DNA of 64,000 nt from Kitasatospora aureofaciens. Lineage in GTDB: Bacteria > Actinomycetota > Actinomycetes > Streptomycetales > Streptomycetaceae. The notes under the pieces are model-generated. The model did no database searches. It had not been told where the DNA came from and worked only from the letters and a program-made list of their open reading frames with translations. Both the position numbers and the translations under genes were made by a program. The stretch covers positions 124,001 to 188,000 of the forward strand of contig JODU01000019.1 of NCBI GenBank assembly GCA_000720845.1. The letters are read 5' to 3'. Shown piece after piece: positions 1 through 9,126 of this stretch; position 1 is the first letter of the stretch, and each line of letters begins with the position of its first letter.

Positions 1-617
1 ACCAGCAGCTGCTCGCCGACGCCTACCAGCACGCCAGCGCGGTCTTCCAGTGCATGGTCGTGGCGACCCTGCTCGGGGTGCTGATCGGCGTCCTCACCTA
101 CCGCAGCGACTGGGCGGGAAACCTGGCGACTCTGTCCACATCGACCATCCTCACCATCCCGTCGCTGGCCATGATCGGTCTGCTCATCCCGATCGTCGGC
201 CTCGGCGTGCCGCCGACGGTGACCGCGCTGACCCTGTACGGGCTGCTGCCGATCGTGCGGAACTCGATCGTGGGCCTGCGCGGGGTGGACCCGGCGCTGG
301 TGGACGCCGCCACGGGCATCGGGATGTCGCGACCGGCGCGGCTGCTGCGGGTGGAGCTGCCGCTGGCGTGGCCGCCGATCCTGACCGGCATCCGGGTCTC
401 CACGCAGATGCTGATGGGCATCGCGGCGATCGCCGCCTACGCCTCGGGGCCGGGCCTCGGCAACGAGATCTTCCGCGGAATCGCCTCGCTGGGCAGCAAG
501 AACGCGCTCAACCAGGTCCTCGCCGGCACGCTCGGGATCATCGTCCTGGCCCTGCTGTTCGACGCGGCGTACGTGCTGCTGGGACGGCTGACCATTCCGA
601 GGGGGATCCGTGTCTGA
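1..617 (+). CDS. Osmoprotectant ABC transporter permease (5' end outside window)
   Basis: This is an inner-membrane permease of a betaine/choline/proline-type ABC importer. The open frame is already running at position 3, so the ATG at 54 is an internal Met and the true start lies left of the window. The visible part has about five hydrophobic segments. It also has the cytoplasmic EAA-like loop (residues reading DAATGIGMSRPARLLRVELP) that docks on the ATPase, typical of the OpuCB/OpuCD family. It ends in TGA and overlaps the next gene, the ATPase, by 8 bases, so the two are translationally coupled. The family assignment is firm; the exact substrate (betaine, choline, ectoine or carnitine) cannot be read from the sequence. 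Confidence 0.93.
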   Translation, partial: QQLLADAYQHASAVFQCMVVATLLGVLIGVLTYRSDWAGNLATLSTSTILTIPSLAMIGLLIPIVGLGVPPTVTALTLYGLLPIVRNSIVGLRGVDPALVDAATGIGMSRPARLLRVELPLAWPPILTGIRVSTQMLMGIAAIAAYASGPGLGNEIFRGIASLGSKNALNQVLAGTLGIIVLALLFDAAYVLLGRLTIPRGIRV

Positions 618-1872
618 GAACGGTCACAGCGAGTCGGCGACCGGCACCACCGGGGCGACCATCGAGCTGGACTCCCTCACCAAGCGCTACCCGGGCAGCC
701 CGCAGCCCGCCGTCGAGAACGTCTCGATGGAGATCAAGGCCGGGGAGACGGTCATCTTCGTGGGCCCCTCGGGCTGCGGGAAGTCCACCACCCTGAAGAT
801 GATCAACCGGCTGATCGAGCCCAGCGGCGGACGCATCCGCATCAACGGCGAGGACGTCACCGACATCGACCCGGTGAAACTGCGCCGCAAGGTCGGCTAC
901 GCGATCCAGTCCTCCGGTCTCTTCCCGCACATGACCGTCGCCCAGAACATCGCGCTCGTACCGAAGATGATCGGCTGGTCCAAGGCCCGCATCCGCTCGC
1001 GGGTGGAGGAGATGCTGGACCTGGTCGGCCTGGACGCCGGGGAGTTCCACGGCCGCTATCCCCGCCAGCTCTCCGGCGGCCAGCAGCAGCGGGTGGGCGT
1101 GGCGCGGGCGCTGGCGGCCGATCCGCCCGTGCTGCTGATGGACGAGCCGTTCGGCGCCGTCGACCCGATCACCCGGGACCACCTCCAGGACGAGCTGATC
1201 CGCCTCCAGCACGAACTGCACAAGACGATCGTCTTCGTCACCCACGACTTCGACGAGGCGATCAAGCTGGGCGACCGGATCGCCGTGCTGCGCGAACGCT
1301 CCCACATCGCCCAGTTCGACACCCCGGAGGCGATCCTCACCAACCCGGCGGACGACTTCGTCTCCGGCTTCGTGGGCGCGGGCGCCGCCCTCAAGCGCCT
1401 GAACCTGACCAGGGTGCGGGACGTGGGCATCACGGACTACCCGACGGTGACCGTGGAGGACCCGCTCCAGGACATCTTCGACCGGCTGCGGGAGTCGGGC
1501 ACCAACGAGATCCTGCTCCTGGACCGGCGCGGACGCCCCTACAAGTGGCTGCGGCGCGGCGACCTGATGCGGGCCAGGGGCTCGCTGGCGCGGGCCGGGA
1601 CGCTGGTCCACGACACGGTGACGCGGGACGCGACGCTGCGGGACGCGCTGGAGGCGGTGCTCACGGACAACGCGGGGCGGGTCGCGGTCACCGGGCGGCA
1701 CGGCGCGTACGAGGGCGTCGTCGACATGGAGACGCTGATGAACTCCGTGCACGAACTGCTGGAGGCCGACCGGCTGGACGCGCTGGAGCACCAGCACGAC
1801 CTGGAGGAGACCCGGGCCACGCAGACGCACAGCGAGCAGGAGGGCTTCGGCGAGGTCGGAGGCCGCGCGTGA
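610..1872 (+). CDS. Osmoprotectant ABC transporter ATP-binding protein with CBS domains
   Basis: This is the 420-residue ATPase that drives import of a quaternary-amine osmoprotectant. It shows Walker A (GPSGCGKST, near residue 53), the signature LSGGQQQR, and Walker B ending in MDEPFGAVDP. The C-terminal part (about residues 270-390) has the layout of tandem CBS domains, as in ProV/OpuCA, which in relatives sense ionic strength or cyclic di-AMP. The GTG start at 610 lies inside the end of the upstream permease, and its own stop overlaps the next permease (GTGA at 1869). Order permease-ATPase-permease-binding protein is the usual four-gene operon. The Glu/Ala-rich tail after the CBS region is not conserved in the family. 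Confidence 0.95.
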   Translation: MSENGHSESATGTTGATIELDSLTKRYPGSPQPAVENVSMEIKAGETVIFVGPSGCGKSTTLKMINRLIEPSGGRIRINGEDVTDIDPVKLRRKVGYAIQSSGLFPHMTVAQNIALVPKMIGWSKARIRSRVEEMLDLVGLDAGEFHGRYPRQLSGGQQQRVGVARALAADPPVLLMDEPFGAVDPITRDHLQDELIRLQHELHKTIVFVTHDFDEAIKLGDRIAVLRERSHIAQFDTPEAILTNPADDFVSGFVGAGAALKRLNLTRVRDVGITDYPTVTVEDPLQDIFDRLRESGTNEILLLDRRGRPYKWLRRGDLMRARGSLARAGTLVHDTVTRDATLRDALEAVLTDNAGRVAVTGRHGAYEGVVDMETLMNSVHELLEADRLDALEHQHDLEETRATQTHSEQEGFGEVGGRA

Positions 1873-2741
1873 GCGGCTCCTCGCGCCCCTCACCCGGCCG
1901 CCGCCCCGCGGGCGAGCACGAGGTCAAGGGGCTCGCCTTCCGCGACGAGGGCGCGGACGAGGAGGAGGGCCAGGCTCCGCCGCCCTCCCCGGTGGCGGCG
2001 GGCTCCCGGGTCGGCTGGCGCAAGCTGACCTTCCTGCCCGTCGTGCTGATCGCCGTGCTGCTGGCGACCTGGCTGTGGTTCCGGCAGGCCGACCTGGACG
2101 CGCTCAGCCGGAACGCCCTCGGCAACGGCCAGGTCACCAAGGCGCTGTGGCAGCACGTCCAGCTGACGGTGATCTCCACCTTCTTCGTGCTGATCATCGC
2201 CATCCCGCTGGGCATCCTGCTCACCCGCGGGGCGTTCCGGAAGGCCACCCCGTTCGCGATGGCGTTCGCCAACATGGGCCAGGCGACCCCGGCGATCGGT
2301 CTGCTGGCGCTGCTGGTGATCTGGCTGGGCATCGGCCGCAGGGCCGCGCTGATCGGCATCATCGTCTACGCCGTCCTGCCCGTGCTGTCCAACACCATCG
2401 CCGGCCTGAAGGCGAACGACCCGACGCTCCTGGAGGCGGCCCGCGGCATCGGGATGTCCCCGCTGGGCGTGCTCACCCGGGTGGAACTCCCCCTGGCCGT
2501 CCCGCTCATCCTGGCCGGCGTGCGCACGGCCCTGGTCCTGAACGTGGGTACGGCGACGCTGGCGACCTTCGGCGGCGGCGGTGGCCTGGGCGTGCTGATC
2601 ACCACGGGCATCACCAGCCAGCGGATGCCGGTGCTGGTGCTGGGCTCGGTCCTCACCGTCGCCCTGGCCCTGCTGGTGGACTGGCTGGCCTCGCTGGCCG
2701 AACTGCTGCTGCGGCCGCGGGGGCTGGAGGTGGGCACATGA
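1869..2741 (+). CDS. Osmoprotectant ABC transporter permease, second subunit
   Basis: This is a 290-residue membrane permease that pairs with the upstream permease and ATPase. An acidic, presumably cytoplasmic leader of about 50 residues precedes the first membrane segment, followed by five further hydrophobic segments. The EAA-loop (EAARGIGMSPLGVLTRVELP) is clear. I chose the GTG at 1869, which overlaps the ATPase stop as GTGA. The frame is open further upstream, but only inside the ATPase gene. A Gly-rich stretch (FGGGGGLG) near the C-terminus is normal for this family. It is followed immediately by the binding-protein gene with an ATGA overlap. Confidence 0.94.
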   Translation: MSGSSRPSPGRRPAGEHEVKGLAFRDEGADEEEGQAPPPSPVAAGSRVGWRKLTFLPVVLIAVLLATWLWFRQADLDALSRNALGNGQVTKALWQHVQLTVISTFFVLIIAIPLGILLTRGAFRKATPFAMAFANMGQATPAIGLLALLVIWLGIGRRAALIGIIVYAVLPVLSNTIAGLKANDPTLLEAARGIGMSPLGVLTRVELPLAVPLILAGVRTALVLNVGTATLATFGGGGGLGVLITTGITSQRMPVLVLGSVLTVALALLVDWLASLAELLLRPRGLEVGT

Positions 2742-3715
2742 GGCCGCTGAGACGGCGTGCGTGCTCGCTGCTGGCCGCGGCCCTTCTGGCGGCGCCCGCC
2801 GGGTGCGGTCTGACCAGCGGCTCCCCGATGGTCGACGACGTGGAGCCGGGCACCATCGGGCAGGGGAAGCCCTTGGAGGGCGCCGATCTGACGGTCACCT
2901 CTAAGGAGTTCACCGAGCAACTGGTCCTCGGCGCGATCATGGGCATCGCCTTCGAGGCGGCGGGCGCGCAGGTGCTCGACCGCACCGGTATCCAGGGCTC
3001 GGTCGGCACCCGCGCGGCGGTCGAGAACGGCGACGCCGACGCCACGTACGAGTACACGGGCACCGCCTGGATCACGTACCTGGGCAACAGCAAGCCGATC
3101 CCCGACCCGGAGCAGCAGTGGAAGGCGGTGAAGGAGGCCGACGCGAAGAAGGGCCTGACGTGGCTGGAGCCGGCCCGCCTGAACAACACGTACGCGCTGG
3201 CGATGAACCAGGCCAACTACAAGAAGTACAAGACCAGGACTCTCTCTGAGGTCACCGCCCTGTCGAAGTCGGACCCGGGCGCGGTGACGCTGTGCGTGGA
3301 GGGCGAGTTCGCCAACCGGGCGGACGGCCTGCCGGGCCTGGAGAAGGCGTACGGCATGTCGCTGCCCGCCGGGAACCTCACCCAGATGGACACCGGCATC
3401 ATCTACACCCAGACCGCGAAGGGCGCCTGCACCTACGGCGAGGTGTACACCACCGACGGGCGGATCAAGTCCATGAACCTGGTGGTGATGGAGGACGACA
3501 AGAAGTTCTTCCCGAACTACAACGCGGCCCCCATGGTCCGCACGGCGACCCTGAAGAAGTGGCCGGCGATCGCGTCCGTCCTGGACCCGGTCACCGAAGC
3601 GCTGACCAACGACGTGGCCCGGACCCTGAACGCGAAGGTCGACGTGGACGGCGAGGACCCGCACCAGGTGGCGCTGGACTGGATGAAGGAGAAGGGCTTC
3701 GTGAAGGAGGGGTAG
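2738..3715 (+). CDS. Osmoprotectant ABC transporter substrate-binding lipoprotein
   Basis: This extracytoplasmic lipoprotein of 325 residues delivers the osmoprotectant to the permeases. The N-terminus has an Arg-rich n-region, a hydrophobic core and a lipobox ending in PAGC at about residue 23. The mature part contains SKEFTEQLVLG, typical of OpuAC/ProX-like glycine-betaine binding domains, and an ATYEYTGTAW segment. The start ATG at 2738 overlaps the permease stop (ATGA). Only 15 bases separate its stop from that of the convergent gene at 3731, and I see no clear hairpin there, so read-through on both sides is possible. Confidence 0.94.
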   Translation: MRPLRRRACSLLAAALLAAPAGCGLTSGSPMVDDVEPGTIGQGKPLEGADLTVTSKEFTEQLVLGAIMGIAFEAAGAQVLDRTGIQGSVGTRAAVENGDADATYEYTGTAWITYLGNSKPIPDPEQQWKAVKEADAKKGLTWLEPARLNNTYALAMNQANYKKYKTRTLSEVTALSKSDPGAVTLCVEGEFANRADGLPGLEKAYGMSLPAGNLTQMDTGIIYTQTAKGACTYGEVYTTDGRIKSMNLVVMEDDKKFFPNYNAAPMVRTATLKKWPAIASVLDPVTEALTNDVARTLNAKVDVDGEDPHQVALDWMKEKGFVKEG

Positions 3716-3730
3716 TGCGGTGCGCGGTGT

Positions 3731-4510
3731 TCAGCAGGCGGGGACGCTGCCCTTCCCGCTCTCCAGCGCCTTGAGCGAGTCGACCGCGCCCTTGAGGGTC
3801 GTCACCGGGATCAGCCGGAGCCCCTTCGGCAGCTCGGCCCGCGCGTCCGAGCACTCCGCCTTCGGTACGAGGAACACGGTGGCCCCGTCCCGCCGGGCGG
3901 CCTGCGTCTTGAGCGGCACCCCGCCGACGGCGCCGACCTCGCCGCCGTCGGTGATGGTCCCCGTCCCGGCGACGACCTTGCCGCCGGTGAGGTCGCCGGC
4001 GCCGAGCTTGTCGACGATGCCGAGCGAGAACAGCAGCCCGGCGCTGGGCCCGCCGACGTCCTCCAGCCGGAGTTCGACGTCGACGTCGTCCTTGTCCAGC
4101 CGGAGGTACCGGAGCGCGGCCGTGGTGGCGGAGTCCTGCGACTCCTTCATCTGCTCCTGGTTGTACCGCTCGATCTCGCCCACGTCGTCGCCGCTCGGGT
4201 AGACGGCGTCGCGCGGCATCACGGCCCGGTCGGTGTCGAACCAGCTGCCGAGCACGTCCCCGAGGCGGACACTCGCGTCCGGCCCGGTCGCCTCGATCGT
4301 CGTCATCCGCAGCTGCCCGCTGGTCTCGTGCGTCGGCGCGCCGCTGATCGTGATCACCTCGGCCCCCTGGTTCTCGCCCAGCACATCGGCCGTCAGCCCC
4401 GGCTGCGCCACGGAGAACGGCAACGGCGCGAACGCGGCGGTCGCGAGCAGCGCCACGACGGGCAGACCGCAGACAGCGAGGAACTGGGGACGCGTGAGAC
4501 GAGAGAGCAC
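3731..4510 (-). CDS. Secreted or membrane-anchored S16 (Lon-type) protease-domain protein
   Basis: This 259-residue protein has one N-terminal membrane segment (about residues 10-30) and a C-terminal Lon-like serine protease domain without any AAA+ ATPase. The catalytic Ser156 lies in GGPSAG and the partner Lys201 in GGVPLKT, a 45-residue spacing close to that of Lon. The fold resembles YlbL-type proteins, but the usual PDZ domain between the membrane segment and protease domain is absent or very degenerate. Its location outside the membrane is inferred from the single N-terminal anchor. The natural substrate is unknown. It converges on the betaine operon and shares direction with the IclR gene 58 bases upstream. 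Confidence 0.85.
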   Translation of the reverse strand: MLSRLTRPQFLAVCGLPVVALLATAAFAPLPFSVAQPGLTADVLGENQGAEVITISGAPTHETSGQLRMTTIEATGPDASVRLGDVLGSWFDTDRAVMPRDAVYPSGDDVGEIERYNQEQMKESQDSATTAALRYLRLDKDDVDVELRLEDVGGPSAGLLFSLGIVDKLGAGDLTGGKVVAGTGTITDGGEVGAVGGVPLKTQAARRDGATVFLVPKAECSDARAELPKGLRLIPVTTLKGAVDSLKALESGKGSVPAC

Positions 4511-4568
4511 GGGGTCAATCTAACGTGGCGCGCTTCCCGTGGCTCCGACGCCCGGGCACGACCCCGTC

Positions 4569-5228
4569 TCAGCGCAGCGCCTCCGCCACCTCTCGGGCCG
4601 CGTGCATCACGCGTTCGCCGACTCGTTCGGGGACGACGTCGGCGAGCATGACGACGCCAACGCTGCCCTCCACTCCCGTGACGCCGAGCAGGGGGGCCGC
4701 CGCGCCGCAGGCGCCGGCCTCCAGCTCGCCGTGGGTGAGGGTGTAGCCGGGGGCCTCCGCGTCCTCGCCGGGGGGCTGGGGCGGGCGGCGGGCGGCGAGG
4801 ATGGCCTTGCCGGCGGCGCCCCGTTCCAGGGGGTGGCGGAAGCCCGCGCGGTAGGCGACGTGGTAGTCCGTCCAGGTCGGCTCCACGACGGCCACCGCCA
4901 GGGCTTCGGCGCCGTCCACGAGGGTCAGGTGGGCCGTCGCCCCGATGTCCTCGGCGAGCGCGCGCAGGGCCGGCATCGCGGCCTCGCGGACCAGGGGGTG
5001 CACCTGGCGGCCGAGGCCCAGGACGCCGAGGCCGACGCGGGCGCGGCCGCCCAGGTCGCGGCGTACGAGTGCGTGCTGCTCCAGCGTGGCCAGCAACCGG
5101 TACACGACGGTCCGGTTGACGCCCAGTTTGTGGGACAGCTCGGTGACGGTCAGCCCGTGGTCCGTATCGGCCAGCAGCTTGAGGACCCGCAGGCCCCTGT
5201 CGAGCGTCTGAGAGGTCTCCGCGGTCAC
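4569..5228 (-). CDS. IclR family transcriptional regulator
   Basis: This 219-residue DNA-binding regulator has an N-terminal winged helix (TVTELSHKLGVNRTVVYRLLATLEQH) and a C-terminal IclR effector domain that would bind a small molecule. I chose the GTG at 5228 because AAGGAG lies 8 bases upstream. A GTG at 5237 would overlap that ribosome site. The effector domain is slightly short, and its C-terminal half is compressed by a Pro/Glu-rich patch. Its target is not evident: the S16 protease gene downstream is codirectional, and an inverted repeat upstream (5277-5302) may be its own operator. Confidence 0.9.
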   Translation of the reverse strand: MTAETSQTLDRGLRVLKLLADTDHGLTVTELSHKLGVNRTVVYRLLATLEQHALVRRDLGGRARVGLGVLGLGRQVHPLVREAAMPALRALAEDIGATAHLTLVDGAEALAVAVVEPTWTDYHVAYRAGFRHPLERGAAGKAILAARRPPQPPGEDAEAPGYTLTHGELEAGACGAAAPLLGVTGVEGSVGVVMLADVVPERVGERVMHAAREVAEALR

Positions 5229-5276
5229 GACGCCCACTCCTTAGTGGTGAGGTCGGCGGCCCTCCTCGCGGCGTAT

Positions 5277-5302
5277 GCGTCACCGAGTCCCGTCAGTGAC
5301 GC
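5277..5302. promoter_or_regulatory. Inverted repeat upstream of the IclR gene; rest of the 5229-5533 gap is empty
   Basis: GCGTCAC and GTGACGC form perfect 7-base arms separated by 12 bases, about 50-75 bases upstream of the IclR start. The position suits an autoregulatory operator, but nothing else supports this. The remainder of the 305-base gap shows no convincing gene, RNA or terminator. Confidence 0.4.
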
Positions 5303-5533
5303 GCTTCAGAGGCCGCCGATCGGCTGACGGCCCGGCCTTGTCCCGGGCCCAGTCGCTTCACGGCTGCGCTCCGCGGCGGCGCTGCCACGGGGCGTGTGCG
5401 TAGCGGGACAGTAACTACCAGGTCCGCTCAGCGGAAGGCTCAGTCCAGAATCCGGGCGCCAACCGTTATCGACTGCCGGTGTTTGTCCCGGTACGTACTG
5501 CGCACGCCTCCGGTGCCGTATCGCCCCGTGTCG

Positions 5534-7330
5534 CTACTTCATCCGCGTCGCCCACTCCTGCACCTTGGCGATGCGCTGGCGCAGCTGTCCGCCGGTCGCC
5601 TCGGCGCTGGGCGGGCCGCCGCAGACGCGGCGCAGTTCGGTGTGGATCACGCCGTGCGGTTTGCCGCTCTGGTGGACGTAGGCGCCGACCATGGTGTTGA
5701 GCTGCTTGCGCAGCTCCATCAGCTCCTTGTGGGAGACCACCGGGCGCCGCTCGGCGGGCAGTTCGAGCAGATCGGCCTCCTCGTCCGGCTTCTTGCGGCT
5801 GTGCGCGATCTGCCGGGCCTGCCGCTTCTGGAGCAGCAACTGCACCTGGTCGGGCTCCAGCAGGCCCGGGATGCCGAGGTAGTCCTGCTCCTCCTCGCTG
5901 CCCGGGTGGGCCTGCATGCCGAACTCGGCGCCGTTGTACATGACCCGGTCGAAGGTGGCCTCGGACTCCAGCGCCTCGAAGGCGAACTGCTCCTGCTCTC
6001 CGGTGTCCTCGTCCTGCTCCCGGTTCGCCTCGTCCATCTCCTTCTCGGACTCGGCGTAGGGGTCCTCCTCGCCCTCCTTCTTGGGCTTGTCGAGGACGTG
6101 GTCGCGCTCGCGCTCCATCTCGTTGGCGAAGGTGAGCAGGTCCGGCACGGTGGGGAGGAAGACGGAGGCGGTCTCCCCTCGGCGGCGGGACCGTACGAAG
6201 CGGCCGACGGCCTGGGCGAAGAAGAGGGGGGTGGAGATGGTGGTGGCGTAGACGCCGACCGCGAGGCGGGGGACGTCGACGCCCTCGGACACCATGCGGA
6301 CGGCGACCATCCAGCGGTCGGTGCTCTGGCTGAAGGTGTCGATGTTCTTCGAGGCGCCCGCGTCGTCGGACAGCACGACGGTGGCCTTGTCGCCGGTGAT
6401 CTCCCGGATCAGCTTGGCGTAGGCGCGGGCGGCGTCCTGGTCGGCGGCGATGACGAGCGCCCCGGCGTCCGGGATGGCCTTCCTGACCTCGGTGAGCCGC
6501 CGGTCGGCGGCGCGCAGCACGGCCGGCATCCACTCGCCGCGCGGGTCGAGCGCGGTGCGCCAGGCCTGGCTGACGGCGTCCTTGGTCATCGGTTCGCCGA
6601 GCCGGGCGGCGATCTCGTCGCCGGCCTTGGTGCGCCAGCGCATGTTGCCGCTGTAGCTCATGAAGATGACGGGGCGCACGACGCCGTCGGCGAGGGCGGA
6701 GCCGTAGCCGTAGGTGTAGTCGGCGGCGGAGCGGCGGATGCCGTCGTTGCCCTCCTCGTACGCCACGAAGGGGATCGGGTTGGTGTCCGAGCGGAAGGGC
6801 GTGCCGGTGAGCGCGAGGCGGCGGGTGGCCGGCTCGAAGGCCTCCAGGCAGGCCTCGCCCCAGGACTTGGAGTCACCGGCGTGGTGGATCTCGTCGAGGA
6901 TGACGAGGGTCTTGCGCTGCTCGACGCGGTTGCGGTGCAGCATGGGGCGTACGCCGACGCCCGCGTAGGTGATGGCGATGCCCTGGTACTCGCGGCTGAG
7001 CGGGCCCGCGCTGTACTCGGGGTCCAGCTTGATCCCTATCCGCGCCGCGGCCTCGGCCCACTGCTTCTTCAGGTGCTCGGTCGGCGCGACGACGGTCACC
7101 TGCTGCACGACGTGGTGGTGCAGCAGCCAGGACGCCAGCGTCAGCGCGAAGGTCGTCTTTCCGGCACCGGGGGTGGCGACGGCCAGGAAGTCCCGGGGCT
7201 GGTCCTGGAGGTACTTCTCCATCGCCCCCTGCTGCCAGGCCCGCAGCTTGCCGGCGGTGCCCCAGGGGGCACGGCCGGGGAAGGCCGGGGACAGGTGGTG
7301 CGAGGTGCTGGAGCTGGCGGTGGTAGTCAC
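5534..7330 (-). CDS. Superfamily 2 DEAD/DEAH-type helicase
   Basis: This 598-residue ATP-dependent nucleic-acid helicase or translocase has Walker A ATPGAGKTT (about residues 52-60) and a DEIHHAG motif II. It also has a TGTPFRSD motif III and a C-terminal RecA-like domain with motif VI QAVGRFVRS. The layout resembles XPB/Rad25-type or type III restriction-type helicases without a nuclease domain. An acidic segment (about residues 430-470, rich in Glu/Asp) follows the helicase core. The start is a GTG at 7330 preceded by GGAG. A role in DNA repair is often proposed for this family, but nothing in the context proves it. Confidence 0.92.
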   Translation of the reverse strand: MTTTASSSTSHHLSPAFPGRAPWGTAGKLRAWQQGAMEKYLQDQPRDFLAVATPGAGKTTFALTLASWLLHHHVVQQVTVVAPTEHLKKQWAEAAARIGIKLDPEYSAGPLSREYQGIAITYAGVGVRPMLHRNRVEQRKTLVILDEIHHAGDSKSWGEACLEAFEPATRRLALTGTPFRSDTNPIPFVAYEEGNDGIRRSAADYTYGYGSALADGVVRPVIFMSYSGNMRWRTKAGDEIAARLGEPMTKDAVSQAWRTALDPRGEWMPAVLRAADRRLTEVRKAIPDAGALVIAADQDAARAYAKLIREITGDKATVVLSDDAGASKNIDTFSQSTDRWMVAVRMVSEGVDVPRLAVGVYATTISTPLFFAQAVGRFVRSRRRGETASVFLPTVPDLLTFANEMERERDHVLDKPKKEGEEDPYAESEKEMDEANREQDEDTGEQEQFAFEALESEATFDRVMYNGAEFGMQAHPGSEEEQDYLGIPGLLEPDQVQLLLQKRQARQIAHSRKKPDEEADLLELPAERRPVVSHKELMELRKQLNTMVGAYVHQSGKPHGVIHTELRRVCGGPPSAEATGGQLRQRIAKVQEWATRMK

Positions 7331-7474
7331 GGTCTCCGAAGGGGGTAGAGCGGCTCGGCCACGTATGACAACCGGGCCACCCTACCGGCGGCCCGCCGGG
7401 ATCACCGCGCGCCCGGGGGCGGGTCACCCCCGGGTGGGACGGACGTCACAACCGCCCCGCCCGCCGCACGGCAC

Positions 7475-8962
7475 TCACCGCTCCCGCACCCGCGTCGCCA
7501 CCCACGCCCCCACCAGCGCCACCGCCGCCATGGGCAGGAACACCGCCGCGAAGGCCGCCGGGTGGGAGCCGGAGGCCTCGGTGCCCGCGTGGCTGACCGT
7601 GCCGCCGCCGAGGGCCGCGAAGGCGGCGCCGCCGACCGACAGCAGGACGACGTTGGAGAGGCCGTCGGAGATCTGGAGGGCGGCGGAGTTGCTGCCGGCC
7701 TCCTCGGGGGCGGAGAGCTTGAGCAGGAGCACGCTGGTGGAGGAGATCACCAGGCCCATGCCGAAGCAGCCGAAGGCCCAGGCGACGGCCACCGTCCAGG
7801 CGGGAACGGCCTCGATCAGGACGCTGGGCGCCGTGCTGATGGCCGCCGCGACCAGGAGCATGCCGAGGGCCATCAGACGCTCCCGGTGCGGCTCCAGGCG
7901 TGGCCGGGACTGGAGCCAGGACCCGGCGGCCCAGGTCGCGCCGCCCGCCGCCAGGGAGAGTCCGGCCATGGTCGGGCTGAGCCCCCGCTGCGTGACCAGC
8001 ATCAGCGGGACGAAGGACTCGGCGGCGATGAAGGACCCCGCGGCGACCCCGCGCAGCAGGACCACGGAGGGCAGGCCGCGCACCGCCCGGTAGGTGCCGC
8101 GCGGCAGCAGTCCGAGGACGGCCGGGACGAGCAGCGCCACGCCCACCGCGCCGGGCAGCAGGGACAGCGGGCGCAGGTCCTGGGCGGCGTACTGGAGCAG
8201 GCCCGCGCCCAGCGAGATGGCCAGGGCGAGGCGGATCCGGCGGCGGTCGAAGGAGGCCGGCGCCTCCCCTCCCCCGACGGCGCCGGACGCGCGGCTGCGT
8301 ATCTGCGGCAGCGCGAGGGCGAGCGGGACGACGACCAGGACCGGGATGCCGAGGAACACCCACCGCCAGCCGAGGTGCTCGGTCACCGCGCCGGAGGCCA
8401 GCGGGCCGACGACGGAGGGGACCACCCAGCCCGCCGCGAACGCCGCCATGATCGCGGGCCGCAGCCGCTCCGGGTAGGCCCGCCCCACGACGACGTACAG
8501 CGCGACGATGACCAGCCCGCCGCCGAGCCCCTGCACGGCCCGCCCGAGGATGAACAGCCACATCGCACCGGCCGTGCCGGACAGCACGAGCCCGGCCGCG
8601 AAGGCGGCGATGCCGGTCGTCAACGGCGCCAGCGGCCCGCGCCGGTCCGACCACTGACCGGAGAGCACCATCCCGAACAGGCTGGTCGTGAAGTACCCCG
8701 AGAACGCGAACGCGTACAGCGACACCCCGTCCAGCTCCCGCGCCGCCACCGGCATCGCCGTGCCGACCGCCGTCGCCTCGAAGGCGATCAGCACGATGAC
8801 GGAGACGATGCCGATGCTCAGCGCCCGGTAGGCGCGGCTCAGCACGGTCTCGGCGGGGACGGTGGCGGTGGCGGTGGCGGTGGCGACGGAGGGCTCGGCG
8901 GGGGCCGCGACATCGGTGTCGCGGGGCTCAGGGACGGTCATGGTCGCCAGGGTAAGGGCCAC
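7475..8962 (-). CDS. MFS transporter, multidrug-type
   Basis: This 495-residue major facilitator has about 14 hydrophobic segments. The loop GQWSDRRG between segments 2 and 3 is the family signature, and GRAVQGLGGGL is typical of proton-driven drug exporters. An Ala/Thr/Val repeat (ATATATAT) sits in the cytoplasmic leader. The GTG at 8962 has a weak AAGG six bases upstream, while an ATG at 8941 lacks any ribosome site, so the start is uncertain by seven codons. It stands alone between the helicase gene and the divergent tRNA. Substrate unknown. Confidence 0.9.
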   Translation of the reverse strand: MALTLATMTVPEPRDTDVAAPAEPSVATATATATVPAETVLSRAYRALSIGIVSVIVLIAFEATAVGTAMPVAARELDGVSLYAFAFSGYFTTSLFGMVLSGQWSDRRGPLAPLTTGIAAFAAGLVLSGTAGAMWLFILGRAVQGLGGGLVIVALYVVVGRAYPERLRPAIMAAFAAGWVVPSVVGPLASGAVTEHLGWRWVFLGIPVLVVVPLALALPQIRSRASGAVGGGEAPASFDRRRIRLALAISLGAGLLQYAAQDLRPLSLLPGAVGVALLVPAVLGLLPRGTYRAVRGLPSVVLLRGVAAGSFIAAESFVPLMLVTQRGLSPTMAGLSLAAGGATWAAGSWLQSRPRLEPHRERLMALGMLLVAAAISTAPSVLIEAVPAWTVAVAWAFGCFGMGLVISSTSVLLLKLSAPEEAGSNSAALQISDGLSNVVLLSVGGAAFAALGGGTVSHAGTEASGSHPAAFAAVFLPMAAVALVGAWVATRVRER

Positions 8963-9074
8963 GACCCGCCTTGGCCCCTGTCGAGAGGCGGGCCGGGACC
9001 GGGACCTTGGTCGTACGACCTCCCCCGCTTCATGAACGGCGTATGGCAGTCGTGTTGCGGCCTCGCCGGATTCC

Positions 9075-9104
9075 TTGAGCCCCTCCCGCCGCTCCGCCTA
9101 CCGT
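9075..9104 (+). promoter_or_regulatory. Probable sigma-70-type promoter of tRNA-Cys
   Basis: TTGAGC and TACCGT are separated by 18 bases and match the Streptomyces HrdB-type pattern (TTGAnn, TAnnnT). Transcription would begin near 9111, about 16 bases before the mature tRNA. Confidence 0.55.
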
Positions 9105-9126
9105 CGAGTCACGAAGTCGAAGACAT

